This document shows positions 56,297 to 64,000 of a stretch of 64,000 nucleotides of DNA, in pieces. This DNA comes from a virus. Position 1 is the stretch's first letter. The number at the start of each line of letters is the position of its first letter. Where the stretch lies: IMG/VR virus record IMGVR_UViG_3300045976_000088, positions 1-64,000 of that record; one strand, 5' to 3'. The notes beneath the pieces were generated by a model. The model saw only the letters and a list, made by a program, of their open reading frames with translations. It was not told the DNA's origin and did not search any database. The position numbers and the translations under genes are program-made.

Positions 56297-56904
56297 ACCA
56301 ACTGAGCTGGCCCGAGCGCCCGACCTGCCACGACAAGGACTGGCAAGCCCAGCGCTTCGGCCAACAGACCTGGCGCGCTGCCGGCGAGCGACTGCACCCC
56401 GAGAACGATCACGTTCCCGCGTTCCGCACCTGCAGCTACTGCGGCTCGATGCACCCCGAGGATCTGCTGAACGCGCTGCGCGCCGGCGCCAAGGCGGGCG
56501 GCTCCGACTGGAAGTACGGCTGGCCGCACAAGTTCTACATCGACGGCATCCCCAACAGCCAGGCCGGCAACCTGGTGACGCGCATGTCCATGTCGAGCTG
56601 CGGAGAAGTGCCGACGGACGAGGAGAACGCTTCACTGCAGGACTGGGCGAAGCGGTACAACGGCGTGGCCGAGTGGTCGCCGCCGAAGGATGGTCGCTGC
56701 CGCGGCGTGGTGCGCGTGCCCGACGGCCAGACCACGCACGGCAAGTGGTACAACCAGCACCTGTTCGACCTGGACGAGGCCTCGTTCAACGAGCTCGCGT
56801 CCCTGCTGGAGCAGCACACCGGCATCAAGTTCACCCGAGAGGTGGATGCCGACGGCAAGGTGAACATCGCCTACCAGGCGCCGCGTCACGGCTATCAGCG
56901 CTGA
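56293..56904 (+). CDS. hypothetical protein of the head module
   Basis: 203 residues from TTG 56293 (TTGA overlap, GGAG upstream). [20 protein letters not shown] (CxxC), [13 protein letters not shown] and [21 protein letters not shown] similar Cys pair plus W-P-H-K-F pattern is seen in proteins of other phages. Unknown role. Confidence 0.65.
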   Translation: MNQLSWPERPTCHDKDWQAQRFGQQTWRAAGERLHPENDHVPAFRTCSYCGSMHPEDLLNALRAGAKAGGSDWKYGWPHKFYIDGIPNSQAGNLVTRMSMSSCGEVPTDEENASLQDWAKRYNGVAEWSPPKDGRCRGVVRVPDGQTTHGKWYNQHLFDLDEASFNELASLLEQHTGIKFTREVDADGKVNIAYQAPRHGYQR

Positions 56905-56906
56905 TC

Positions 56907-57596
56907 ATGCCGCTCCTCGAAGGCTCCAGCGACGACGTGATTTCGGCGAACATCGCCGAGCTGATCCGCGCCGGCCACCCGCGCGACCAGGCTGTGGCGA
57001 TCGCCTACAAGAAGGCCGGCCGCGCGCGCGAGGAGCAGCCCCTGGCAAAGGCCGTGCTGTTGGTCAAGGCTTCGGTGCTGTCGGCCGCGGCCCGGCGCGC
57101 CTGGTCGGAGCCTACCGAGGCGCAGGCGAAGGCCGGCAACTACGCCAAGCCGCGCGTGCAGTGGCATGGCCTGGAGATCGCCATCGAGAACCCGGCCGGC
57201 AGCACGCGCCGAGGCAAGAAGCCGGACGGCACCGAGTGGGCGACGAAGATGCGCAACGACTACGGCTACGTGTGCCGCAGCGAAGGCGTCGACGGAGACG
57301 AGGTGGACGTGTTTCTCGGGCCCGAGCTCGACAGCGCGCCGACGGTCTACGTCGTGCACCAGCGCAAGGTCGGCGACTGGAAGGCCTACGACGAGGACAA
57401 GTGCATGCTCGGCTTTCCCAGCGAGGAGGCCGCGCGCGATGCGTTCCTGGCGAACTACGATGATCCGCGCTTCCTCGGCCCAATCACAGCCATGCCGGTC
57501 GATGAGTTCATCGCCAAGGTGCGGGCCACGCGCGAGCGGCCGGCGATGATCAAGGCGCTGTTCGTCCTGTTCAGAACACCCATTCGCGCAGGGTGA
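56907..57596 (+). CDS. InPase-domain polyvalent-type protein
   Basis: 229 residues from ATG 56907. N-terminus [20 protein letters not shown] with [12 protein letters not shown] is the short element common in phage head operons. The rest, starting [20 protein letters not shown] and including [25 protein letters not shown] and [15 protein letters not shown], matches the inorganic-pyrophosphatase-like domain of polyvalent proteins. Such domains are injected with phage DNA in some systems. The AraC-type gene overlaps its 3' end on the other strand. Confidence 0.8.
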   Translation: MPLLEGSSDDVISANIAELIRAGHPRDQAVAIAYKKAGRAREEQPLAKAVLLVKASVLSAAARRAWSEPTEAQAKAGNYAKPRVQWHGLEIAIENPAGSTRRGKKPDGTEWATKMRNDYGYVCRSEGVDGDEVDVFLGPELDSAPTVYVVHQRKVGDWKAYDEDKCMLGFPSEEAARDAFLANYDDPRFLGPITAMPVDEFIAKVRATRERPAMIKALFVLFRTPIRAG

Positions 57597-57955
57597 AGAC
57601 AGAGCGCCAAAACCAGCGCGACGTGCATCGATCGTAATAATCGCCGGCGCCTTTCAGCCGGGGTAATTCCGTGGTGGCGTTTGCATACGGTTGTGTAGTG
57701 GCTTTGATTTGCAAAGCCACATTCGTATGCTATTTCTGAAAGTGATTTATCACGATCGACTAGCAAATCGTCTGCAGCCTGTAGCCGATACTCTGTTAAA
57801 AATTGCATTGGCGTTGAGCCGATTGCAACCTTGAATCTACGAGAAAAATGATGGTCACTCATTCCTGCTGCCCTTGCCATTTCAGATAATGTGATTTTTC
57901 GCCCGTAGTTTTTGGCGATGAACCCGAATACCCTTTCAATCTGCGATGCGCGCAT
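57455..57955 (-). CDS. AraC-type transcriptional regulator (moron)
   Basis: 166 residues from ATG 57955. [20 protein letters not shown] and [20 protein letters not shown] then [13 protein letters not shown] are the two HTH motifs of the AraC/XylS DNA-binding domain; no ligand-binding domain is present. Base composition at 57640-57990 is clearly AT-richer than the flanks. The last about 50 codons are antisense to the InPase gene and not family-like, so the original 3' end was lost. It is likely expressed in the lysogen. Confidence 0.8.
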   Translation of the reverse strand: MRASQIERVFGFIAKNYGRKITLSEMARAAGMSDHHFSRRFKVAIGSTPMQFLTEYRLQAADDLLVDRDKSLSEIAYECGFANQSHYTTVCKRHHGITPAERRRRLLRSMHVALVLALCLHPARMGVLNRTNSALIIAGRSRVARTLAMNSSTGMAVIGPRKRGSS

Positions 57956-58061
57956 GGCTGCACTGCATATCTGTTGGGACGTTATTTAACGGGTAAAGTC
58001 GACGAGGGTTCCGTGCATCGTGACGTCATGATCGGGTTGACATCTTCAGGGCCTGGTCAGG

Positions 58062-61000
58062 ATGATCATCTTCCTCAAAAAATCGCAGTTCGCGCTGTTC
58101 GACGCTCCTGTGCACGTGGCGCCCCACGTGCGCAAGGATGGCGTGGTCGTCGCCGCCCACACGCGGATCCAGAAGGTGCGGCCGAAGGCGCCGGCGCCCC
58201 AGCAGCGCACCCTGTTTGGCGACGAGCAGGAGAAGCAGAAGCGCTCGAAGCTGGACGCCTGGATCGCCAAGCATGGTGGCTTGCGCGCGATCGCCAGCAT
58301 CCTGGCAACCGTCACCGAGGGCCAGCAGCAGCACCTGTTCGATCTGATGGCGAAGCTGGGCGGCAAGACGCCGGCCGAGATCGCTTCGATGTTCGATGGC
58401 CTGGCCGAGAAGGCGCCGGAGAAGGGCGAGACACCGGACCTGTTCGCGCAGCCGGCGGCCACGGAGAAGCCGGCCGAGGCGCCTGCGCCGGAGCCGAAGA
58501 AGAAGCGCGCGCCGCGCAAGGCGAAAGAGACCGAAGCCGACACCCGACAGTCAGAGGTGGCGTCCGCGATTCGGGCAGCAGTCGGCTCCTCCTCGCCGCT
58601 CGGTCGGCCGTTCCCGATCACCGTGTCATTTGGCGGTCGCGAGCAGCGGTTCATGGCGCGCATCGACGCGCTAGCGCGCGGGAAAAACAAGGGCGCCATC
58701 CACCTCATGCAGGTCGTGCAGGGACGCATCGTCAAGGGTGATGAGGTTGGGCCGATTGCGCGCTACTTCGTGCTGACGGGAAAGGACGAGCTCAAAGACG
58801 ACAAGCAACTGCCGCACCGCGTCAGCGACGAGGAAAAGGCGAAGTTTGACCAGGCATTCCAGGCTGCACAGCCCGAGCCAGCCCCGGTTCCAGCACCAGC
58901 CCCGCACGACCGCGACGCTCCGTTCGGCGTAGCCGCCGGCATCACCAAGGCCGCGCGCCGCGAGATCAACGCCGAGGTCGCGCGCCTGGTGGCCGAGGGC
59001 CAGGTCGACAAAGACCTGTTCCGCCAGTACAGCGGCAACGGTGGCTGCGGCGACAGCCTGAACGAGTATTACACCGACCCCGACGTGGCGCGCGCGATGT
59101 GGGACGTTCTGGCGCGCCTGGGCGCCGAGCACGGTACAGCGCTTGAGCCGAGCTGCGGCACTGGCGTGTTCCTGCACACCGCGCCGGCCGGCTTCCGCGT
59201 CACCGGCGTCGAGCTCGACCCGACCAGCGCGGCGGTCGCGCTGGCGCTGCACGGCGACCGGCACGAGATCAACACCGCGAGCCTGGAGCGCTTCGCGACG
59301 ACCGACGATCGCCAGTTCGACGTGGTGATCGGCAACCCGCCCTACGGCCCGCGCGGCTTCCTCGCGAAGGATGACAAGGTGGGCATGACGACCGCCGAGG
59401 CCTACTTCTGCGACACCGCGCTCGACAAGTGCAAGCCGGGCGGCCTCGTCGCGCTGGTGGTACCCACCGGCATCATGGACAGCAGCCGCAACCGCAGCCT
59501 GCGCGAGCAGCTGCTGGTGAAGGGCCAGTTCCTCGGGGCGCTGCGCATGCCGAACACCGCGTTCGAGCACTCGCACACCGAGGTGACAACCGATGTCGTC
59601 TTCCTGCGCAAGCGCCCCGACGACGTGGTAGGCGCGCTGCAGACCGTACCGCAGGAGAAGTTGCAGCAGCTGGGCGTGTGGGACGATGATTTCCTGGCTG
59701 GTACCTACTTCACCGAGGGCCGCGGCGCCGGCAACGTGCTGGGCACGCTGGAGGCCGGCTGGCGCGCGAAGGCCGGCATCGGCAACGACATCACAGTGAC
59801 CGGATCGATGGCCGGCGTCCCCGAAGCCATCCGCGAGTTCGCGCCGCATCCCGAGAGCGTTGGCGTGGCCGACCTGACGGTGCCGCAGATCCTGGAGGCG
59901 TTGCCAGAGGGCGCGATGCGCGACGCGGCGCTGTCTGCATCGTTCCGGCGCCCCTACACCAACACCGCCAAGATCGGCGACACCAAGACGGTCGATGGCG
60001 TCACCTACGTGCTGCAGGGCAACCCGCCGCGCTGGCACCGGGTGGACGAGTTCATGGCGACGACAGCGGTGGCCGACGCCGCGCCGCTGGCGGCTCGCAT
60101 CGAGGCGGCCATGGACGGCGGCGACCGTGAGGGCCTGGCCGAGGCCGTGCGCGCCTACGTCGAGCAGCACGGCATCCCGGCCGACAACCCCGAGCTGATG
60201 ACCGCGGCCAGCGTCGACAAGACGCTGTTCCGCCTGGTGGGGGCCGTGAACCGCAAGGGCGAGCTGTCCGATGCCGTGCTCGGCCGCGCGCCGCGCAAGA
60301 TCGAAGGCAGCTTCGAGACGCAGGCCGAGGCGCTGGCTCTCGACGAGAAGCGCAGCTTCACAGCCGACGAGCTCGCCGAGCGTGTTGGACGCGACGTGGA
60401 CTCGGTGGTCGACCAGCTGACCGCTGACGCACGCTACGCCTACCTGGGCGATGGCCGCTGGACCACCATGTCGGCCTACCTGACCGGCGAGCTCTGGCCC
60501 AAGCTGGACGCCGCGCGCGCCGCGTTGGCGGCCGGCGCCGGCGAACTGCAGGGAAAGCTGGAGCAGCAGGCCAAGCGCCTGGAGGAGACGATTGCGCCGC
60601 GCGCGCTCGATGAGGTCGATTTTCAGATCAACAGCGCGTTTCTGCCGCTGCACGTGCTGGAGGCGTTCTTCAACTGGCGCCAGTTCGACGGCCCCGAGGC
60701 GAACGAGTGGACGCGCAAGCAGCCGCCGATCTCGATCAAGTTCGGAGATGGCGTCTACACGATCGAGGGCGGCCTGTCCTGGAGCACCAGCAAGCTGCTG
60801 GACAAGTACCTCAACCGATCCGGCGTCAAGAAGGACGAGAAGCCGGAAATCGACAGCCTGAACGAGGAGTTCAAGAGCTGGCTGTGCGGCAGCCAGTACC
60901 GCGATGCGGTCGAGGAGCTTTACAACCGGAAGTTCCGCGGCTACGTCGGCGAGGACTACAGCGACGCTCCGATCGACGTGCCGGGCCTGACCACCGACCG

Positions 61001-64000
61001 CGACGTGCGCAAATGGCGCTGGTCGAGCCTGCGGCGCTCCCTTGCGACCGGCAAGGGCATCGTGGCCGACGACGTGGGCCTTGGCAAGACGCTGGGCGGC
61101 CTGCTGCTCGCTCGCATGGCGAAGATCGACGGGCGCGCCAAGAAGCCGATCATCGTCGTGCCAAAGTCGGTACTCGCCAACTGGTACAGCGAGACGCAGA
61201 CCTGGTTCCCGAGCTCGCGCGTGCTCACCATCGGCGCCAACTTCAGCGAAGGCAAAGACGGCGAGCTCGTCGGGCGCGACGACGATCCGATCGAGCGCAA
61301 GCGCAAGTACCACGACCTGACGCAGAACGATTACGACTTCGTGATCATCAGCGAGCCGGCGTTCGAGGAGGTCGACCTTAACCCCGAGCTCAAAGAGGGG
61401 TACTACAGCGACGATTTTTGGGTGCAGCGCGGCGACAAGCTGGGCAACGCCGGCGACAAGCGACGCAAGCGCATCAAGGAGCAGTACGAGCAGTCCATCG
61501 CCTCGCGCGAGTTCCAGGACCGCACCGACGCGATCTACTTCGACCAGCTGGGCGTCGACATGCTGCTGGCCGACGAGATGCACCACCAGAAGAACCTCTA
61601 CGCCGCCAAGGCGCGCTTCGGCGAGCAACCGAAGTTCCTCGGCGGCCAGGGCCTGTCGAACCGCGCGCTCGACTTCAACCTCAAGACGCGCTGGGTGCGC
61701 GAGCAGAACGATGGCAAGGGCGTCTACGGCCTGACGGCCACGCCGACCAAGAACAGCCCGCTCGAAATCTACTCGATGCTGTCGCACGTAGCGCCCGAAG
61801 CATTCGAGAAGATCGGCGTGCGCAACAGCGAGGAGTTCCTGGACCGCTTCTGCGAGTTCACGAACGACAAGGTTCTGTCGACCAGCGGCGACATCGAGGA
61901 TGCGCTGGTGGTGTCGGGCTTCAAGAACCTGACCGAGCTGCGCGAGATCATGGCGCGCTTCATCGACCGCCGCACCGCGGAAATGGTCGGGCTTGAGCTG
62001 CCTAAGCGCGACGACAAGCTGCACCTGGTGGGCATGACACCCAAGCAGGAGGAGGTCTACGCCAGCCTGCGCGAGCTCGCGGCCGAGGCCAAGGAGAAGG
62101 ACTCCACGGGCGACGCGCACATCTTCTCCGTGATGGACAAGATGAACAAGGCGGCGCTCGACCTGGCGCTGCTCGGCGCCGAGCATGCCGGCGCGCGCAG
62201 CCCGAAGTACGACGCGATCGCCACGCAGGTGAAGGCGGGCCTGAAGGATGGCGCGCAGATCGTCTTCAGCGAGTACATCGACTCGCACGACCGGTTGGTG
62301 GCCGCGCTGGTCGACGCCGGCGTGCCGCGGAACCGCATCGGTGTGATCAACGCGAAGGTGGCGAGCAGCGCCGTGAAGCGCCAGAACATCGCCGAGGCGC
62401 TGAACAACGGCAAGCTCGACGTGGTGATCGGCAATGCGACGATGGCCGAAGGCCTCAACATGCAGAAGCGCACCACCGACATCCACCACGCCGACGTGCC
62501 GTGGGAACCGGCGACGCTGCAGCAGCGCAACGGACGGGGCCTGCGTCAGGGCAACTACAACGAGGCCGTTCGCATCCACACCTACCTGTCCAAGGGCAGC
62601 TTCGACGGCTACCGGTACCAGGCCGTGCGCGCTAAGAAGGACTGGCAAGACCTGCTATGGAACGGCGGAGATCGCGTCGAGAACCTGGCGCGCGAGGGCC
62701 AGTTCAGCCGCGAAGACCTGAACATCATGCTGGCGGCCGACCCCGAGGCAGCGCGCGCCGCCTACGAGAAGGACAAGTCCGCGGCGCAGCAGCGCTATGA
62801 CGCCGGCCAGCGCCAGGCCGCGAACGAGCAGTTCGTGCGCTTCCAGGATATGACGCGCAGCTACGGCGCGCTGAAGAACAAGAACACCGCGAGCGCGACG
62901 CGGCTGCGCCAGAAGCTGGAGAGCGCGAAGACGGCGCTGTTCAACAACAAGTATTTCACCCACAAGCCGGCGCTCGACAGCGCGACCGACGTGCTGATCG
63001 AGCCGAGCAGTGGCACCGCGCTGCACGCTGGCGTCGGCCTCGACTACGGCAAGGAAGGCCGGTTCGTCGTGTCGGGCGTCAACGCGCGCGCAGGCACCGT
63101 GACGATGCGGCGCTACGCCGAGGTGAGTGGTGGCAGCGCGGTGACGGTGCCGCTGAGCGAACTGGCTTCTGGCATCAAGCCGTTCGCGGTCGACAAGGAC
63201 GCCGAGGCGGCCGAGGTGCGCGTCAAGCTGGAGAGTGCAGCAGCCGAGAAGCTGAACAGCTTGAAGTCCTGGGACGATGTGAAAACCATGCCATCTTCGG
63301 TGCTGGAGGCGAACCACGACCTGATTCAGCGACAGATCAAGGAAGGCGCCAAGAGCTACAAATTCAGCATGCCTTACGGCTCGGTTCCCATGGTCGACAA
63401 GCAGACCGGTGAGCTCAAGATGGTTGAGAGCTACGAGCACACCAAGCTGCACGACACGCACGACTACTTGCTGCCGACCGAGGCGGCTAAGGAGAAGGCA
63501 ATCCAAGCGTGGATGCAGGCCCGGCGAGAGGCCGAGGTCGGCAGCGAGTACGTGCACACTGGCAAGGGACGCAGCCAGAAGTCGACCCGCATGACGGCGC
63601 GCACCTACAAGGGTGCCAGGTACGACGCGCGCACGCGCAATCCATTCACCGGTCTGCTGGGCGAGCTTGGCGGCAAGTCGTCCACCTACGGCGTCGACGG
63701 GCCGCTGGTGAAGGAGGCAAAGCGCCGCCTTGAAGTTGAGCAGCTGCATCGAATCAAGCACGCCGGCAGCCTGGAGGGCATCGTCGACGCTCTCGTGCCG
63801 CTTGCGAAGCTGGAAGGCAGCGAGAGCAGCATGGTCGCGCGCTACCCGGAAAAGGCGCTGGCATCGGCCTGGGCGCGCGCGCGCCATCTCGGGCTGCTCG
63901 ACAAGCCGATGCCGCGCGGCAAGCACGGACACTACGCCGTCGGCCAGGCGACCGCATACGGCGCGCCGGAGCGCAGTGCTCACAACGCGCTGGTGCAGCT
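58062..64000 (+). CDS. giant DarB-like polyvalent protein: adenine methylase and SNF2-type helicase, cut by window end
   Basis: At least 1979 residues from ATG 58062 (in-frame stop at 58038); no stop before the window end. N-terminus IIFLKKSQFALFDAPVHVAP is polyvalent-type. Methylase motif I EPSCGTGVFL about 362, NPPYGP about 424. Helicase: VADDVGLGKTLG about 1000, LLADEMHHQKN about 1170, LTATPTKNSP about 1225, QQRNGRGLRQGN about 1488. P1 DarB has this layout and protects injected DNA from restriction. Its weak start signal and head-module position agree with a virion-packaged protein. Confidence 0.85.
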   Translation, partial: MIIFLKKSQFALFDAPVHVAPHVRKDGVVVAAHTRIQKVRPKAPAPQQRTLFGDEQEKQKRSKLDAWIAKHGGLRAIASILATVTEGQQQHLFDLMAKLGGKTPAEIASMFDGLAEKAPEKGETPDLFAQPAATEKPAEAPAPEPKKKRAPRKAKETEADTRQSEVASAIRAAVGSSSPLGRPFPITVSFGGREQRFMARIDALARGKNKGAIHLMQVVQGRIVKGDEVGPIARYFVLTGKDELKDDKQLPHRVSDEEKAKFDQAFQAAQPEPAPVPAPAPHDRDAPFGVAAGITKAARREINAEVARLVAEGQVDKDLFRQYSGNGGCGDSLNEYYTDPDVARAMWDVLARLGAEHGTALEPSCGTGVFLHTAPAGFRVTGVELDPTSAAVALALHGDRHEINTASLERFATTDDRQFDVVIGNPPYGPRGFLAKDDKVGMTTAEAYFCDTALDKCKPGGLVALVVPTGIMDSSRNRSLREQLLVKGQFLGALRMPNTAFEHSHTEVTTDVVFLRKRPDDVVGALQTVPQEKLQQLGVWDDDFLAGTYFTEGRGAGNVLGTLEAGWRAKAGIGNDITVTGSMAGVPEAIREFAPHPESVGVADLTVPQILEALPEGAMRDAALSASFRRPYTNTAKIGDTKTVDGVTYVLQGNPPRWHRVDEFMATTAVADAAPLAARIEAAMDGGDREGLAEAVRAYVEQHGIPADNPELMTAASVDKTLFRLVGAVNRKGELSDAVLGRAPRKIEGSFETQAEALALDEKRSFTADELAERVGRDVDSVVDQLTADARYAYLGDGRWTTMSAYLTGELWPKLDAARAALAAGAGELQGKLEQQAKRLEETIAPRALDEVDFQINSAFLPLHVLEAFFNWRQFDGPEANEWTRKQPPISIKFGDGVYTIEGGLSWSTSKLLDKYLNRSGVKKDEKPEIDSLNEEFKSWLCGSQYRDAVEELYNRKFRGYVGEDYSDAPIDVPGLTTDRDVRKWRWSSLRRSLATGKGIVADDVGLGKTLGGLLLARMAKIDGRAKKPIIVVPKSVLANWYSETQTWFPSSRVLTIGANFSEGKDGELVGRDDDPIERKRKYHDLTQNDYDFVIISEPAFEEVDLNPELKEGYYSDDFWVQRGDKLGNAGDKRRKRIKEQYEQSIASREFQDRTDAIYFDQLGVDMLLADEMHHQKNLYAAKARFGEQPKFLGGQGLSNRALDFNLKTRWVREQNDGKGVYGLTATPTKNSPLEIYSMLSHVAPEAFEKIGVRNSEEFLDRFCEFTNDKVLSTSGDIEDALVVSGFKNLTELREIMARFIDRRTAEMVGLELPKRDDKLHLVGMTPKQEEVYASLRELAAEAKEKDSTGDAHIFSVMDKMNKAALDLALLGAEHAGARSPKYDAIATQVKAGLKDGAQIVFSEYIDSHDRLVAALVDAGVPRNRIGVINAKVASSAVKRQNIAEALNNGKLDVVIGNATMAEGLNMQKRTTDIHHADVPWEPATLQQRNGRGLRQGNYNEAVRIHTYLSKGSFDGYRYQAVRAKKDWQDLLWNGGDRVENLAREGQFSREDLNIMLAADPEAARAAYEKDKSAAQQRYDAGQRQAANEQFVRFQDMTRSYGALKNKNTASATRLRQKLESAKTALFNNKYFTHKPALDSATDVLIEPSSGTALHAGVGLDYGKEGRFVVSGVNARAGTVTMRRYAEVSGGSAVTVPLSELASGIKPFAVDKDAEAAEVRVKLESAAAEKLNSLKSWDDVKTMPSSVLEANHDLIQRQIKEGAKSYKFSMPYGSVPMVDKQTGELKMVESYEHTKLHDTHDYLLPTEAAKEKAIQAWMQARREAEVGSEYVHTGKGRSQKSTRMTARTYKGARYDARTRNPFTGLLGELGGKSSTYGVDGPLVKEAKRRLEVEQLHRIKHAGSLEGIVDALVPLAKLEGSESSMVARYPEKALASAWARARHLGLLDKPMPRGKHGHYAVGQATAYGAPERSAHNALVQ

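Noticed and set aside
57974-58741. Plus-strand frame overlapping the start of the giant gene
   Set aside because: Shifted frame of the DarB-like gene; product is Gly/Arg-rich without domains.
58671-62648. Very long open frame on the minus strand opposite the giant protein
   Set aside because: It is the antisense of a GC-rich gene whose plus-strand product has full methylase and helicase motifs; the minus product is Arg/Val/Gly-rich with no domain.

Overview
The window is one stretch of a large, high-GC, double-stranded DNA tailed-phage genome. It has dense gene packing with many ATGA/GTGA start-stop overlaps, a terminase-portal-MuF head module, spanins, an integrase and its own tRNAs. Both window ends cut phage genes: an Rz-like spanin at base 1 and a giant methylase-helicase at base 64000. 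The genome is therefore longer than this window, and no host DNA is visible. The mix (P4-type integrase, RecE-like nuclease, dUTPase, acyl carrier protein, MuF protein, zeta-toxin-like kinase, DarB-like giant protein) recalls temperate Burkholderiales phages such as the Bcep22-like group. That affinity, and a betaproteobacterial host, are inferences from memory. Layout: 1-540 spanin pair (+). 591-4370 large multidomain tail fibre or tailspike (+). 4367-16747 a long minus-strand early block: integrase, dUTPase, SF1 helicase, SMC-like ATPase, Dam-type methylase and a RecE-like nuclease, interrupted only by a plus-strand tRNA-Leu. 16943-23745 plus-strand replication block: HTH regulator, SF2 helicase, SSB, HNH, VRR-NUC and a primase-helicase. 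23666-29683 minus-strand block: a possible sliding clamp and many uncharacterised genes. 29855-33307 plus-strand row of very small genes separated by recurrent hairpin leaders. 33379-33908 non-coding, iteron-rich, origin-like region. 33909-41414 plus-strand accessory and metabolic genes: TrpF-like protein, metallopeptidase, deoxynucleotidase, acyl carrier protein. 41347-44095 terminase. 44258-48433 a virion-enzyme-like gene and a small minus operon. 48540-64000 head morphogenesis: portal, zeta-like kinase, tRNA-Met, small virion genes, phosphatase, MuF, InPase-domain protein, an AraC-type moron on the other strand, and a giant DarB-like polyvalent protein. Working together: DNA metabolism is split between two divergent blocks around 16.75-16.94 kb, which look controlled by the HTH protein and a shared 14-bp motif. 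A second motif, TGATC-N6-GATCA, recurs in promoter-type gaps across the genome and looks like the operator of one phage regulon. The strongest unexplained signal is in the head-gene region, where three long, non-coding, hairpin-rich spacers (52407-53119, 53805-54238, 54935-55144) follow a tRNA-Met with initiator-like features. Two tandem units in the first spacer share one stem, and one of them encloses a tRNA-like fold. This looks like one or more large structured phage RNAs of the kind known as GOLLD or ROOL, though no family membership can be shown here. No structure prediction or database search was run; all folds and homologies were read by eye.
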